Both the position numbers and the translations under genes were made by a program. 49,940 nucleotides of DNA from an uncultured Pelagibacteraceae bacterium (GTDB lineage Bacteria; Pseudomonadota; Alphaproteobacteria; Pelagibacterales; Pelagibacteraceae): assembly GCA_902568235.1 (NCBI GenBank), contig CACFPS010000007.1, forward strand, positions 1 through 49,940, written 5' to 3'. Under the pieces are notes generated by a model. It ran no database searches. It saw nothing but the letters and a program-made list of their open reading frames with translations, and was not told the origin of the DNA. Positions 49,528 to 49,940 of the stretch are shown one piece after another; the first letter of the stretch is position 1, and each line of letters opens with the position of its first letter.

Positions 49528-49940
49528 ATGACAATACAATATTTAAAAAAATCACCAAAAACATCTTCTACTGATGATGGTAAAACAAGAGAAATTGTAG
49601 AAGGTATTTTAAGAGATATAGAAACAACAAAAGAAGAAGGATGTAAAGAACTTTCAAAAAAATTTGATAAGTATGAAGGCGATGTAATTGTTTCAAAAGA
49701 AAAAATAGAAGAAATTAAAAAAAACTTAGACCAAAAAACTAAAGATGACGTACAGTTTTCACATGAAAGAGTAAGAAAATTTGCTGAAGCTCAATTAAAA
49801 AATTATGGACAAGATTTTGAAGTAGAGCTTTCTGAAGGCTTGTATGCAGGACAAAAATTAATTCCTGTAAATACAGCTGGTTGTTATGTGCCTGCAGGAA
49901 GATATGCCCATATAGCATCTGCAGTTATGAGTGTTACTAC
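49528..49940 (+). CDS. hpsN: HpsN-like sulfopropanediol 3-dehydrogenase (partial, runs off the window)
   Basis: The first 137 residues of a histidinol-dehydrogenase-family protein. It opens with MTIQYLKKSPKTSS and later has GQKLIPVNTAGCYVPAGRYA followed by HIASAVMSVTT, which fits HpsN (2,3-dihydroxypropane-1-sulfonate to sulfolactate, NAD-dependent) better than HisD, where the corresponding segment is GVYVPGGKA-like. It follows the phosphotransacetylase by 43 bases, a likely operon. Cut by the window end, so the active-site half is not seen. Alternative: a HisD-like enzyme on another vicinal diol. Confidence 0.75.
   Translation, partial: MTIQYLKKSPKTSSTDDGKTREIVEGILRDIETTKEEGCKELSKKFDKYEGDVIVSKEKIEEIKKNLDQKTKDDVQFSHERVRKFAEAQLKNYGQDFEVELSEGLYAGQKLIPVNTAGCYVPAGRYAHIASAVMSVT

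Noticed and set aside
1..49940. CRISPR array, IS element, prophage or replication origin
   Set aside because: No regularly spaced repeats, transposase-like or phage-like frames, or DnaA-box clusters were seen; the duplicated module in the regulator is protein-internal only.

Overview
The window looks like chromosome of a streamlined marine alphaproteobacterium, most probably SAR11 (Pelagibacterales). By eye, GC is about 30% almost throughout. Genes abut or overlap, no intergenic gap clearly exceeds 200 bases apart from the one at 46378-46683, and periplasmic-binding-protein importers are numerous. Family-level signs agree: a fused SpeD-SpeE, a TauABC-type importer beside an alanine-regenerating transaminase pair, a dimethylglycine-dehydrogenase-like flavoprotein, two TRAP systems and an FbpABC-type importer. 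No phage, IS, CRISPR array or rRNA was seen. One tRNA (CAT anticodon) is present.

Layout. 0-2.4 kb: basic-amino-acid ABC importer (binding protein and two permeases, no ATPase here). 2.5-4.2 kb: SpeD-SpeE fusion with a FucA-like class II aldolase. 4.2-13.7 kb: an accessory-looking catabolic block with a BKACE enzyme, MhpA-type flavin hydroxylase, extradiol dioxygenase, TRAP binding protein, FAH-family hydrolase, divergent TRAP permeases, then a sulfatase and PhyH-family oxygenase pair. 13.8-18.5 kb: TrpB2, DUF1015, SerC, SerA. 18.5-25.1 kb: purine and methylthioadenosine salvage (asparaginase, MtnA, a PhyH oxygenase, MtnP, Apt, a guanine/xanthine-type phosphoribosyltransferase, tRNA, GFA protein, GuaC). 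25.1-28.7 kb: dimethylglycine/sarcosine dehydrogenase-like enzyme and Gmd. 28.7-35.1 kb: alanine dehydrogenase, class III transaminase and a TauABC-like importer with a giant permease. 35.1-38.1 kb: a second TRAP operon with unusually high GC in its large permease. 38.2-40.9 kb: aldehyde dehydrogenase and epoxide hydrolase. 40.9-45.2 kb: FbpABC-type importer. 45.4-49.9 kb: Ldh2-family dehydrogenase, a 58-residue membrane protein, a regulator made of two winged-helix halves, a BASS transporter, a phosphotransacetylase and the start of an HpsN-like sulfopropanediol dehydrogenase.

How the genes may work together. SpeE makes 5'-methylthioadenosine as by-product; MtnP, MtnA and the FucA-like aldolase could take it to dihydroxyacetone phosphate and a methylthio-aldehyde, while Apt recovers the adenine. 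The transaminase and alanine dehydrogenase fit taurine use, and sulfoacetaldehyde from taurine (or DHPS carbon via HpsN) could reach acetyl-CoA through the phosphotransacetylase if an Xsc gene exists outside the window. The 5-11 kb block reads as import, hydroxylation, ring cleavage and FAH hydrolysis of an unknown phenolic acid.

Non-coding pattern. Four of five binding-protein genes are followed by a hairpin before the next gene, and all five have a purine-rich Shine-Dalgarno, while the six ordinary gene starts I inspected had none. All functions are inferred from motifs and context without database searches.
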